From Caenorhabditis elegans (lineage: Eukaryota > Nematoda > Chromadorea > Rhabditida > Rhabditidae), in contig NC_003281.10 in NCBI RefSeq assembly GCF_000002985.6, positions 12,462,001-12,526,000 of the forward strand: a stretch of DNA of 64,000 bases, written 5' to 3'. The translations under genes were made by a program, and so were the position numbers. The notes beneath the pieces are model-generated. The model had not been told where the DNA came from and did not search any database. It saw only the letters and a program-made list of their open reading frames with translations. Positions 22,535 to 33,638 of the stretch are shown here, in pieces. Position 1 is the first letter of the stretch, and every line of letters starts with the position of its first letter.

Positions 22535-22793
22535 TTGCAAAAATTAAAATTGAACACTTTATTTTTGTGCCTTTCTCTATTCATTCTCCCCATTTTTTCA
22601 TCATCATCATATCCCAAAAGTTTTCCGCCAAAATAAAGTGACTAAACCCATAAACCCTGCCACCTGGGACCCTTTGTTAGCTCCGCCTACATTTCCATTT
22701 TCAAATTAGGGACCGCCTGAATTCACATTTCAGTGCTCAAAGAGCTTTTTCTGGTCTGCCAGTTTTCTACGGAATTTTACGAATTTTTGAAAA
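22535..22793 (+). promoter_or_regulatory. Short cccp-1 / arrestin intergenic region, probable operon junction
   Basis: Only 259 bases separate the cccp-1 stop from the next ATG. AATAAA is at 22632 and a CACATTTCAG acceptor ends at about 22731, roughly 95 bases after the hexamer. That spacing fits an SL2-type trans-splice site inside an operon. No independent promoter signal is obvious. Confidence 0.5.
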
Positions 22794-25700
22794 ATGCCAT
22801 TTCATCTTGCACTGGGCCTTTCAAACTGTGAGCAAATTTACGAGCCGGGCGGTACAATTGAAGGATATGTTACGTTTGATCTACGGGAAAGTGTTAAGGT
22901 TGGTTTGGGTCTCGACGCGAAAATTAAGAGATGTAGTGTTTGATCTACCACATGGGAAAAGTTTTGGCGGGAAAATAAATTTTTATATAAAAGACATTTT
23001 TGGGGGTAAAATCAAATTTTCTGAAAAAAAGTTTTGGCGGTTAATTCAAATTTTATGTGAAAGACATTTTGGCGGTAAATTCAAATTTTCTGTGAAAGAC
23101 TTTTTGGCGGTAAATTCAAATTTTTTGTGAAAGTCATTTTGGCGGGAAATTCAAGTTTTCCGAGAAAATTTTTTGGCGGGAAATTCAAATTTCTCACAAT
23201 AATAATTTTGGCGGGAATTTCAAATTTTCTGAGAAAACCATTTTTCCGGGAAGTTTAATTTTTCTGTGAAAGACATTTTGGCGGGAAATTCAAGTTTTCA
23301 CAAAAAACATTGTTGGAGGAAATTCAAATTTTCACAAAAAAAAGTTTTGGCGGAAATTTCAAATTTTTTTCAGAAATTTTTTTGACGGGAAATTAAAATT
23401 ATTTCGAGGTACTAGGTACGGAAGGGTTACTGTAGGATTATTGCTTAATTAGTGTAGTTATGAGAAAATTGAGCTTCTGCAAAGGTAGGTGCAGGTCGCC
23501 TTGTAGGCAATGCTAGGCAGGCAGGAAGTAGGCACTTCCAGGCAGGCAGGAATTTTTAGGTATAAAACATAAACATTTTTCGATAGCAGTTCTAGATTCA
23601 AAACTTTTTAAAAGAATTTGAAAATTTTGCGGTCTTCATAAATACCAAATTCAGGTAAAAGCGATCCGAATCTCCGCCGAAGGTCTCGCCACGACAAAAT
23701 GGTTGCTCTCGGAGAGCTCCAAATCGTCACACGGGCGGTCTCGAGAGGTGTCCTACTCTGCAAAAGTGACCTATTTGGACGAGGAGCAAATGGTGTGGAA
23801 ACCATCAGAAGGACACTCAAAATCATCAGTATTCCCCGGAATCCATGTGTATCCATTCAAATTTCAAATTCCTATTGGGGTACCGCCAAGTTTTGAAGGA
23901 GATCACGGAAATATTCGGTATCATATGAAAGCGACTGTGGAGAGACCGTGGAAAACGAATCGATCGGTTACAAGATATTTGACCATTTTGCCGCCAAAAG
24001 ATTTGAATAAAGAAGTATTGGCGTCAGAGGAGACAAGCAGTTGGAAGTCGAAAAAAGTCGGATTTTTTCTTTTTAGATATGGAAAAGTTAATTTGCAGGC
24101 AAGTACCTATCTGAAATTGACAAAAACACGGATTTTTCTGGCTTCCCTCATAAATTGAAATGGAAGAGTTTGCCGAACTAGACCAGGCCATATCTGGGGT
24201 AGATTTACTGCGCGTTGCGTGTCGCGTCGCGGCTTGTAAAACTAAATGTATTTGTCCGTGTGGAGTACACGACTTTCCCACGCGTTGTCCGGCTTGTCAA
24301 TGGAGCGCGAAAAATGCAATGAGGAAGGCCAGAGACCCAAGAAAAATTGACTGAAATTTTGTGAAAAATTCATATTTAGTCAGTGAAAATTTAGATTCGA
24401 ATTCCCAAAAAAGGATACGTGCCAGGGGAGACTATATCTATCGAAACAAACATTGACAACATGTCCTCCCGTCCAATTTTAAAGGTGAGAGAGCAAGTGT
24501 GCTCTATTGCGAATTTAATAATATTCAGACGGAATGTTACCTGATTCAACAGTGCAGATTTCTTGCATATCGCTATGGAATTTCTGGTCCAACAGATGGC
24601 CGACGGGCTTCATCACTTTCAGAAAATGATCGATATTTGTCGCGAAAAAGAGATGAGATTAAGATTGTTTCAGGTAAAGTCTATTAATCTCAGCTGTTAA
24701 TCTCGAATATACCCATCTCTTACAGTAATCCACGAGATGCACATAGAGCCCCGTACGGAGCACAAAGCAAAAATGCGTCTGAAAATCCCTTGTACTTGTC
24801 CAACATTCGACAGTACTCTTATCCACGTGGAGTATTTTGTTGTAGTCAAGCTGCATGTAAAGTGTCGAATGAGGAATACTGTAAAAGCTGAATGCCCGAT
24901 TATTATTGGTTCAAAACCGCTGGCAGATGAGCATGTGGATCCACGCACTCCTACCTATCAGGAGGTTGCCACGTTTTCGGCGTTAACGCACAGAAGTATG
25001 ATGTCGGTGGATGAGGTTTGTCCTAGTAGTACTGTAGGGGTACTGTAGGATTACTGTAGTTCTGAAAAATTGTCTTTTGAAGGTATATGAGTTTGGGATT
25101 AGTAGGGGATATGGTGGGGGGTACTGTAGTACGCTAGAGGTATTGTTGTATTACTGTAGTTTTGAAAAAAAATTGTATTTTGAGTGTATATGAGTTTGGG
25201 ATTAGTGGGGGGGGGGGGGATATAGTCGGGGTACTGTAATTGTACTCTAGGTCCTAGAGTTTAGGGGTATTGTGGGTGTACGGTAGGATTACTGTAGTTA
25301 AAAAAAAGACTTTCTGTCGTTTGAAGCGATATTGGTTTGGGGTTAGTGGGGGGACATGGTGGGGTACTGTAGTAGTACTGTAGGGTTACTATAGGAGTAC
25401 GGTGGGGTTACTGTAGTTGACAAATTGACTTTTCGTCTTTTGAAGTGGTATTGGTCTGGGAGTTAGTGGAGGCATATGGTCGGGGTATTGTAGGGGTACT
25501 GTAGGATTACTGTAGATTTGGAAAAAAAATGATTTTTCGTCTTTTGAAAGGATATAGATTTGGGGTTAGTGTGGGGATATGATCGGGGTACTGTAGTAGT
25601 ACTGTTGGGTTACTGTAGTTTTGGAAAAAAAGAGATTTGGTTTTAATAAGGGATATGGCCAAAGTACTGTAGCATTACTGTAGTTTTGGAAAAAAAATGA

Positions 25701-26262
25701 CTTTTCGTCTTTTGAAAGGATATAGGTTTGGGGTTAGTGGAGGGATATGGTCGGCACTGTAGTAGTACTGTAGTAGTACCGTAGGGTTACTGTAGTTTTG
25801 GAAAATATGAGTTTTTGTGGATATTGAGATAAGGCAAGTAGACATATGTTGTCTGGCGACTGTTGTAGCACTGTAGGAGCATTGTAGGGTTACTGTAGTT
25901 TCAGAAAAAGTAAGAAAATCTCCTGGATTTCCTGAAAATTAGAGACGTTCCTGGAAAGTTCTGAAAAATTTGGAACAGCTTTTGGAAAATCCTGAAAAAG
26001 TATAGAAACTCAGAAAAACGTTAGAAAATACTTTGAGATTTTTGAGCAGCTTCTGAAAACTTCCAAAGTTACCAAAACAACATCCAGAATTTTATTTTCA
26101 CAATTTCTCCGAATTGTAATGAATTAACTTTTTCAGAAGCTCACCCCAAAATACGTCTATTACCCGAAATATGGAAAATCAAGGGATGATGAAGCTGACG
26201 AGCCGCCGAGTTTAACAGATCTTCAACTTCCACCAATCGATTCATTATCCGATGATGATTGA
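22794..26262 (+). CDS. Alpha-arrestin (arrestin domain-containing protein)
   Basis: Six exons encode 399 residues: 22794-22898, 23655-24098, 24395-24484, 24529-24673, 24726-25015 and 26137-26262. The N-lobe has the YEPGGTIEGYV strand pair and later FPGIHVYPFKFQIP followed by PPSFEGDHGNIRY, the hallmark of alpha-arrestins. The C-lobe starts near IRIPKKGYVPGETISIE. The tail ends in an acidic DSLSDDD, and the PPxY motif that recruits HECT ligases in many relatives is not visible. Such proteins are trafficking adaptors for membrane receptors and transporters. Exon 2 ends with CAG followed by GCAAGT, a GC donor, and both sides are phase 0, so the protein reads GKVNLQ-IRIPKKG as expected for the family. 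It lies 259 bases after cccp-1 on the same strand and is probably transcribed with it. Confidence 0.88.
22965..23400. repeat. Tandem GGCGGGAAATTCAAATTTTC array
   Basis: About twelve units with variable spacers (TGTGAAAGACATTTT is frequent) fill the first arrestin intron. It is the same unit family as the array at 9640-10190. The intron continues with GGCAGGCAGG words at 23480-23565. Confidence 0.8.
24128..24342 (+). repeat. Family C element, copy 4
   Basis: Near-complete copy within the arrestin GC-AG intron, beginning about 30 bases after the GC donor. Confidence 0.8.
25016..25915 (+). repeat. Minisatellite of ~110-125 bp ACTGTAG-rich units
   Basis: About seven to eight units share GGGTTACTGTAGTTTTGGAA, TGACTTTTCGTCTTTTGAA, GGATATAGGTTTGGGGTTAG and GGGATATGGTCGGGGTACTG. 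One unit has a G13 tract at 25207-25219. The array fills most of the last arrestin intron. Confidence 0.85.
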
Positions 26263-26365
26263 GATTATTCTTTGGAAAAATAATAATAATAATAATGTTT
26301 CCTATGGAAATTTAAATGTTGAATACATAAACTTAAAGTTCTCATTTATTTTAATTTTTGGGTTT

Positions 26366-26544
26366 TTGGAAGAGTTTTCCGAACTAGGCCATTTTGGCTC
26401 GGCCATATCTGGGGTAGATTTACGGCGCGTTGCGTGTCGCGTCGCGGCTTGTGAAACTAAATGCATTTGTCCGTGTGGAGTCCGGCAGGCAATTATCAAT
26501 GGAGCGCAAAAAATTCAATAAGGAAGGCCAGAACCCCGTGTGTT
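26366..26544 (+). repeat. Family C element, copy 5
   Basis: Copy with a 30-bp internal deletion around the GTACACGACTTTCCC block. It sits between the converging 3' ends of the arrestin and lipase genes. The rest of that gap, 26545-26678, is a GGCAGGCAGG repeat patch. Confidence 0.8.
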
Positions 26545-26678
26545 CTGAAAGGCACAATAATTAGGCAGACAGGCAGGCAGGCGCGTAGACCTCCGAGAAC
26601 TGCCGACACACCTGGAAGGGCAGGCAGGCAGGTAGGTAGGGATAGGTGTTTAAGACAAATACAAAAAAACGCAAATAT

Positions 26679-29600
26679 TCATTGACATTCATTTTTTCCA
26701 AATTCTCCAACATCAATACCAAAATAGTAGATATGATCGATAATATTATACAACAAAATCTGATTGCTACAGTAATCCCCGTCCGCCTCACTGCACACTT
26801 TATAATTCGACAATGGCCACATTTCTTTGGGATACCATATTTCTGTACCATGATGGAACAGCGGAATCGGGCCGATTTTCGGTGGAACGTGTGGAATCGG
26901 ATCTCTCGAGTTGATGACACGAAATGAGTAGGGAAATGTGGCGTCGTGCCAAGCGGCGTGATCGTAGTCCGCGACACGTGGCTGACCGAAGGTGACAAGT
27001 TTTATGCGGGATGGTGGGAATAAATTGAGTTTTGCAATGTATGATGACGTCACTGATGCCAGAGCTCCGCCAAGTGATAGGCCTGTTATCTGGCATATAG
27101 TTTTTTTTTCGGGGGTTTTTGTTGAAGGGCTGTGCGGCAAACCTAACTGCATACTTCAGAGAGATATTATTGGTGTCCATGCTAGGCAGGCGCGGTTTCA
27201 GGGCCTGCCTGAAACCTGCCCGCCTCACGCCGTTTTTATGGGACTTTTTGGTCCGACCTCGGAATTTCCCATTTTTTTTATTCTTCTGGGTTTTTAGAAA
27301 TTTCTGGTAATTTCTTTTTTCTTTTTCCTAAGCCTAGGTCTAATCTTAAGCCTAAGCCTAAGCATAACACTAAGCCTAACTCTAAGCCTATGCTTAAGCC
27401 TAAGCCTAAGCCTAAGCCTAAGCCTAAACCGCGATATCAAACGTTTTTTTTTAATTTTTGCAAATTTAACCCGTTTTCAATTTTTTTTTTGTCATTTTTT
27501 GCTATGTTTGAACAGTGATGATTACGCCGAAATTATTTTTAAAAAATAATTTTAAAAATTTTTTAAATAAATTTTATTTCATTAGTTTCGGAAAAAGCAT
27601 AACAGAAAAGAAGAAAAATGCTTGGAAATCGACAAAACTAATTGAAAGCCGCCAAAACCTAACGAGACCTTACTGTTAGGGGCGGGGTGTGCCCTTGGAG
27701 TGCGTTTCGGTTTGATCTACCATAGATCTACAAAAAATGCGGGAGAAGAGACGCAGAGTTGTCAACTGATTTCGCATGGCTAAGAACGTGCTGACGTCAC
27801 ATTTTTTTTGGGCAAAAAATTCCCGCATTTTTTGTAGATCAAACAGTAATGGGACAGCCTGGCACCACGTGTTATAGTGATTTTTGCTTATCGGAAATTA
27901 AAATCAAACGTTTGAAATTTAGGTGAAATTTAGGAAATTTAGAAATAAAAATTTAGCAAAAAAAAAACCAACCCATAACTCGTAATCATCTGTCCTATTT
28001 GCCAATATTCTCCGAATGCCATGCTCGAGCCCACCAACCCATAACAAATGAAATGCATTGTAGAAATACTCGTAAATTTTCCCGTTATTGTAAAATGGTC
28101 TAGAACCTCTGAAATTTTCGGAAACTTTTCCAGAATTTTACTAAAAATGATCATTTTTCAGAAATTTAGCATTTCCAAATACCTTTCATTTCACGGATTT
28201 CATTTTTCACGGATTTCTGGCTTGCCTCATAATTTTAAATGGAAGAGTTTGCCGAACTAGGCCAGGCCATATCTGGGGTAGATTTACGGCGCGTTGCGTG
28301 TCGCGTCGCGGCTTGTTAAACTAAATGTATTTTTCCGTGTGGAGTACACGACTTTCCTATGTCCGACTGGCGATTGTCAATGGAGCGCGAAAAATTCAAT
28401 GAGGAAGGCCAGAACCCCGTTCATTTTTTTTCAAAAATAAAAAGGTCAATTTTCCCGGAAATTAATTAAAATTCGAACCTGTGATAAGTCAGCATTTGTT
28501 CCAATAATTGAAGTATTCCTTCAGATCCTCGAAATCCCATAAATATTCGTTTTTCCACTTCATCCACACCAATGTACGCAAAACATTCGGAAAAAACGAT
28601 GGGCCGCGGATTATATTCCACCCACCTGATACTGTCCAAAAAATATGCAATCCAAGAAATTATTATTTGAGGAATCGCTGAAAATTTTCGTTTTTTTTTT
28701 CAGTTTCAGATTTTCGCTGCGGGACCCCTTCTGGCTTCCCTCATAAATTGAAATGGAAGAGTTTGCCGAACTAGACCAGGCCATATCTGGGGTAGATTTT
28801 AGTACACGGCTTTTCCACGCGTTGTCCGGCTTGTCAATGGAGCGCGAAACAATGCAATAAGGAAGACCAGAACCCCGTGCAAAGAATCCAAGGTCTCGCC
28901 ACGAAAATCTCAATTTAAAATCGCAACTTACAATCTGTTGAATAAGAGCACTCTACGGAGTAAGTGCCGATCAATTTACTATTTGAGAAGATTTTTCTGC
29001 AAAAAACGGAATTTTTCAAAAGTTATTATAGATCCATAGATTCATTAAAATGGGTCTCACCGCGCAATTCCCCAAAAAAAAAAATTAAATGCTACCGTAA
29101 ACATTTCATCGCGGTGAGTCCCATCCAAATATATACGCGGTCTCGACACGACAATTGTTTCAAAAATGTGTGCGCTCTTGTAATAGTACTGTAGCTTGAA
29201 AGTCGTTCCAGAGAAACACTATTTAAAGGAGCACACATCTTTCTGAATTTAACAAAAACAATTTTCGTGTCGAGACCCGTTGTTGCCAACTACAAACTTC
29301 AGACACGGCAACGGATTATCTGAGTATGCTGCTGCAGATAATGGCATCATTTTCTGTCTTGTGAACTCATCATCATATACTGCACTGGCATTCCGGGTGT
29401 CCGGGCAATTTAGGATTTTCTGAATTTTTAAAAAATGATTTCTAATTGTACGCAAAAATTCATATCGATCATTTTGCAAAAAAAAAACGGCGCCACACAG
29501 AAAAAAAGGCGGAGCGTATTTTCGCAACCCTGCCGCACGGTTTTTCCGATAAAGTTTGGTTTCCACTTGTTTTATTATCTTTTTTCACGGATTTCTAGCT

Positions 29601-30084
29601 TCCCTCATGAATTGAAATGGAAGAGTTTTCCGAACTAGGCCAGGCCATGCGTGTTGCGTTGCGTGTTGCGTCGCGGCTCGATTGTAAAACTAAATGTATT
29701 TGTCCGTGTGGAGTACACGACTTTCCCACGCGTTGTCCGGCTTGTCAATGGAGCGCGAAAAATCCAAAAAGGAAGGCCAGAAAAATGTTATTTTCTTACG
29801 AGAATTATTTTCAAAAAAAAAACCGTGCCGCAGGGTTGCGAAATTACGCTCCGCCTCTTTTTTTTGTGCGGCGCTGTTTTTGACGGATCGATCGACAATA
29901 GTAACTGAAAATTTACATTGATCCATTTAATGCAAAACGGCAAAATTCCACATCGATCGAACATCGGGCAATACACTTCGCCACGCTGAATACATCTGGA
30001 GCATAACCCGGGAGTTGTCGGGATAACGTGAGAAATGCAAAGAATCAGGAGTGGAAAAATAGACAAATGGATTTTCTGTGACAT
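26679..30084 (-). CDS. Secreted class-3 (fungal-type) lipase
   Basis: Five exons on the minus strand, in transcript order 29917-30084, 29298-29419, 28479-28625, 27973-28108 and 26679-27089, join in phase to give 327 residues. The first exon encodes a signal peptide (MSQKIHLSIFPLLILCISHV) and a Cys-rich segment. The second carries DDEFTRQKMMPLSAAAYSD, typical of nematode members. The serine nucleophile lies in ITGLSLGGA, directly after the exon junction. The likely catalytic Asp is in NSRDPIPHVPP and the His in NIIDHIYYFG. The fold hydrolyses ester bonds of acylglycerols, and the signal peptide suggests secretion or lysosomal delivery. The exons around 28000, 28500 and 29350 are short and flanked by repeats, so they are easily missed. 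Splice sites and phases agree throughout; the fourth exon's donor, TGG|GTTGGT, is the weakest. Confidence 0.88.
27325..27430 (-). repeat. Interstitial telomere-like array (GCCTAA)n
   Basis: About 17 degenerate units, best at 27390-27428 (AAGCCTAAGCCTAAGCC), lie in the last lipase intron. Confidence 0.8.
27706..27871. repeat. Foldback family B, copy 4
   Basis: Full arms and central GCTGACGTCACA are present, with the right end CACCACGTG. It is flanked on the left by a family D fragment (CCTAACGAGACC) in a lipase intron. Confidence 0.85.
28195..28427 (+). repeat. Family C element, copy 6
   Basis: Nearly full copy in the lipase intron between exons 28479-28625 and 27973-28108. Confidence 0.8.
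28728..28880 (+). repeat. Family C element, copy 7 (internally deleted)
   Basis: The block from the ATCTGGGGTAGAT motif jumps straight to GTACACGGCTTTTCCACGC, so about 70 bases including the GTGTCGCGTCGCGG core are missing. It lies in a lipase intron. Confidence 0.8.
29049..29290. repeat. Two adjacent small foldbacks in a lipase intron
   Basis: GGGTCTCACCGCG pairs with CGCGGTGAGTCCC at 29049-29123. GGTCTCGACACGACAATTG at 29139 pairs with CAATTTTCGTGTCGAGACC near 29278. The second ends eight bases before the lipase exon at 29298. Confidence 0.75.
29487..29880. repeat. GGCGC foldback (family Q) interrupted by a family C element
   Basis: Left arm 29487-29548 (GGCGGAGCG, CAACCCTGCCGCACGG) pairs with right arm 29820-29880 (CCGTGCCGCAGGGTTGCG, GCTCCGCC). 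Family C copy 8 lies between the arms at 29584-29783. Confidence 0.75.
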
Positions 30085-30242
30085 TATATTTTATTTAATT
30101 GAAAAAAAAAATTTTTTTTGCAGTTTTTTTTGTTTTTTTAAAGGTGTTTTTATAGGTGTGCATCTGTTCAAATAAAAGAATTATATCATCCAATAATAAC
30201 AAAAACAATTGATTTTCATTACAAAATTGATATGCCCACACG

Positions 30243-30449
30243 CTTCTGGCTTCCCTCATATTTTGAAATGGAAGAGTTTGCCGAATTAGGCCATTTTGGC
30301 TCGGGCATATCTGGTGTAGATTTACGGCGCGTTGCGTGTCGCGTCGCGGCTCGATTTTAGTCCGTGTGGAGTACACGACTTTCCCACGCGTTTTCCGGCT
30401 TGTCAATGGAGCGCGAAAAATGAAATGAGAATGGCCAGAAGCCCGTGCT
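30243..30449 (+). repeat. Family C element, copy 9
   Basis: Copy in the 840-base gap between the lipase start and the kinase stop. The rest of that gap is AT-rich, with one half of a family Q arm near 30708-30785. I see no gene there. Confidence 0.8.
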
Positions 30450-30923
30450 TGTGCCGCAGAGAAAAGCGGCCGTGTACTACTCGTGGACAACTAGGAATTG
30501 ATTTTTTTGCATAAATTCTTGATTTTACATTATTTTGGCCAATAAATTTCTAAATTCTGGCTAATAATGATGTTTCCGGTGAAAAATATCAAGTTATCAA
30601 TTTTTTTTTACTTGCTAATTAGTTTAAACACAAAAAAAATCAGCAAAAATGATTCAAAATCAAGGATTTTAGACTAAAACTTCAAAAAAATCAATTCAAA
30701 GTTGTCCACGAGGAGTACACGACGGCTGATGCGCCGCAGGCTGCGAAACGAAGCTCCGCCTCTTTTCCCGTGCGGCGCTGCAAAATTAAAAGTGTTAACA
30801 AAAATGAAATTTATTCGAAAAAATCAGAAATGAAGAACAAAAAACAACAAAAAAAAAACAGAAAACTACTAAATATTCACAAAGCATGGTGGGCAATACA
30901 GAATTTAATTAATTATATGATGA

Positions 30924-33638
30924 TTATTTGAAAAAAGTTTCCGAAGAAATTTCAGAAAATGTGAGACGCCTTGTTGGGTCGAAGATGAGAATTCGCTCGA
31001 GAAGCTCGAAGAGTGGGATGGCGGCACGATCATTTCGGCGGCGTTGCTTCTGAAATTCAAGGGATTTAGGGATTTATAAATCATTATTTTACACAGTCAG
31101 CTTACATAAAGGGGTAGTGGCGGGTCGAATGAGGATTTTGCTCTCTTCTTCATGTAGACATTGCCATCGATGCAAATCATTTTTTTCCTGAAAAAAAAAA
31201 TTATTAAATTATTAAACTTATTTTCTAGTTAAAGGCGGACTACACTCTGTGTGGGAAAATTGCTTTAAAACACGCCTATGGTACCACAATGACCGAATAT
31301 CATGATAAAAAAATTCAAACAAATTTTCTAAATTTTATACGATTTTGTGAAAATTGAAAAAAATCTCAGTTTTTGCCTAATTCCTCTTTGAATTACCGCC
31401 AATTGGATTTGTTCGATGGAGCGCGCTTGCACGATTTTAAATTTATTTATTTTATTTTTTGTTATTTTCCATCGATTTTTAATGTTTTCGGTGTATTTTT
31501 GCTTGAATTTTAGAGAAAAAGTCAAAATAATTGCAAATTTTCGATTAAAAAACACGCTTACAGGCGTAAAAATGAAAAAGTGACGCTTTTAAACGATTTC
31601 GGACCTTAATTAATTAATTTCACTGATTTACGCCTGTAAGCGTGTTTTTTAATCGAAAATTTGAATTAATTTTGACTTTCCTCTAAAATTCAAACAAAAA
31701 TACACCGAAAACATTAAAAATCGGTGGGAAATAACAAAAAATAAAATAAATACATTTAAAAACGTGCAAGCGCTCCATCGAACAAATCCAATTGGCGGAA
31801 ATTCAAATAGGAATTTGACACAAACAGATTTTTTATTTTCAAAAAATCATATAAAATTTAGAAAAATTTTTTGAATTTTTTTTATCATGATATTCGGTCA
31901 TTGTGGTACCATAGGCTAGTTTTAAAGGTGGTGTAGTCGAATTTTTTTATTTCTTTATTAGACTCAAAATTGTCTGAAAACACCGAATTTCTTGATGAAA
32001 CTTCCTGAAGACTTTTCAAAAAAAAGTTATGGCCTCTTGAAAAATGGCCTAAAATTAGTGAAAATTTGAAATTTGACCAACTTATCATTGTCGCGGCGGC
32101 TGGAAACAATTTTTTTTTGAAATTGTCGTCTAATTTTGGGTATACAGGTCGATTATCTTGCGTTCGTCCATCGACTTTTAAATAACTTAATAAAACTGAA
32201 AACGCAAGATAATTAATATCTATAACCAAAATTAGACGACAATTTCAAAAAAAAAAATTGTTTCCAGCCGCTGCGACAATGATAAGTCGGTCAAATTTCA
32301 AATTTTCACTAATTTTAGGCCATTTTTCAAGAGGACATAACTTTTTTTTAAAAAGTTTTCAAGAAGTTTCATCAAGAAATTCGGTGTTTTCAGACCATTT
32401 TGAGTCTAATAAAGAAATAAAAAAATTCGACTACAACCACCTTTAAAGCAATTTCCCCACTGGCGCTACTCCACATGTAAGTATATTTTCTATGTAGTTA
32501 AATTATTAATTACTTGTTTTCAGCTGCTTTTCTCATCATTAAATAAGACGGAGCTTGTTGAAGAATCAATTGCATCAGCTCAAACTGAAGCTGCTCCGTA
32601 TCGTGCTCGTCATTTCCGTAGAAAAGCAATTCTCCAGTGTACAATTCACTGAGAATACATCCGAATGACCAGACATCGGATCTCGTCGAAAAAGGGAGTC
32701 CCATGAAGATCTCCGGTGCTCTGTAGTTTTGTGTCTGCACAACTTCCGATGATTTCAAATCCTCCTGGTTGCTCTTTCGAGCATTTCCGAAATCGATAAT
32801 ACACACATTGAGCTCCTCGCTAGGTGAAATATAGCACACATCTTTCCTAATTTCCGTGGTGAAGGTACACGTGGAAGTGAAGCAGATATTCTCTGGCTTT
32901 AAATCCAAATGCACAATTTCCATTTTTTCCAGCTTCTTCATAGCGGACAAAATCTGTGCTCCAATTTCTCGAATCGTTGCAATTGGGAACGAGATTTCCT
33001 TGTTCGGCACCTCCGACTTTGTTGAATCCATAACGCTGAATAACGATTTTCCTCTCAATTCCATCAGAATAGCAATTCGGAGATATCCTTCTGGAACTGA
33101 AGCCATTTTTCCACTTTTCACGAGTTTGATCAAATTCGGGTGGTGAGCAGCGGCGACAGATTTCATTATCTGTAAATAATTGGGGATTGAAAGCTGAAAA
33201 ATGGGGGGAAAAAAAATTATAGATTATTTAAATACCTCACTTTCGCGAACCCAGTCTTCGCATCCAAACTGTGTGTGTCCTGCTTTGAAGAGCTTCAGCG
33301 CAAATTTCTTCTTCTTCTAAAATATTAGATTTAAAATTTAAAGCACAATTTTAAAACAAAAAAACCTCAGCATCAGCAACCTCAAAAACTGTGCCAAAAA
33401 CTCCTTCGCCAAGAACCGACACATTTTCAACTGAAAATTCAATTAATTTCTTAAAAAGATAACGTTTTTAAAAGTTTTAAAACAACTTACGATCGGTTCC
33501 CCAATTCGTGCGAAATGATTTGTCAGTTGTGCCATGAAAGTCGACAAATCGTCTGAATTCGAGCTTCTCACCACAGCTTGAATAGGCTTTTTTAGCCGGT
33601 AAGGAGTGGTGTTGGAGACAGGTGCTCGCACGTTTCAT
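30924..33638 (-). CDS. DYRK/CLK-like (CMGC) protein kinase
   Basis: Six minus-strand exons, in transcript order 33491-33638, 33366-33430, 33236-33316, 32514-33169, 31106-31187 and 30924-31049, give 385 residues. The ATG follows an AATTTCAG acceptor, so it is probably trans-spliced. The Gly loop GEGVFGTV is at residues 57-64, the ATP lysine in FALKLFK at about 79, the catalytic loop VHLDLKPEN with Asp 187, IIDFGNAR with Asp 224, and YRAPEIF at about 248. The Arg of the usual HRD is Leu here, so it is a non-RD enzyme, yet the catalytic residues are intact. The APE region and DVWSFGCILSELYTGELLF resemble DYRK, HIPK and CLK kinases. The fourth exon runs into a stop at 32510 if unspliced; splicing at CAA|GTAATT leads to two small exons ending DPTRRLTFSEISSETFFK, which complete the C-lobe. 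The intervening 1.3-kb intron holds nested foldbacks. The substrate is unknown. Confidence 0.88.
31220..32480. repeat. Foldback family F with a family E foldback nested in it
   Basis: Outer arms start GGCGGACTACACTCTGTG and read GAAAATTGCTTTAAAACACG and ATGACCGAATATCATGAT, mirrored down to 31915. The right outer end, GCAATTTCCCCACTGGCGC, resumes at 32447. Between them, bounded by TTTAAA on both sides, lies family E (about 31919-32449). The whole element is inside a kinase intron. Confidence 0.85.
31919..32449. repeat. Foldback family E, copy 1 (TTTAAAGGTGGTGTAGTCG)
   Basis: The arms begin GGTGGTGTAGTCGAATTTTT and end in its complement CGACTACAACCACC. They mirror each other for about 250 bp, and the centre has AAAACTGAAAACGCAAG. 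A second copy is at about 44988-45579. Confidence 0.85.

Noticed and set aside
22807..23130. Open frame overlapping the arrestin start
   Set aside because: It runs through the arrestin donor into a tandem array and is in another frame from the arrestin ATG at 22794.
26800..27310. Open frames of 93 to 142 residues overlapping the lipase exon
   Set aside because: They are shadows of the lipase exon in other frames; the lipase frame has the catalytic motifs.
32510..33166. Truncated kinase ending at 32510
   Set aside because: A donor five bases before the stop and two in-phase downstream exons complete the kinase domain.
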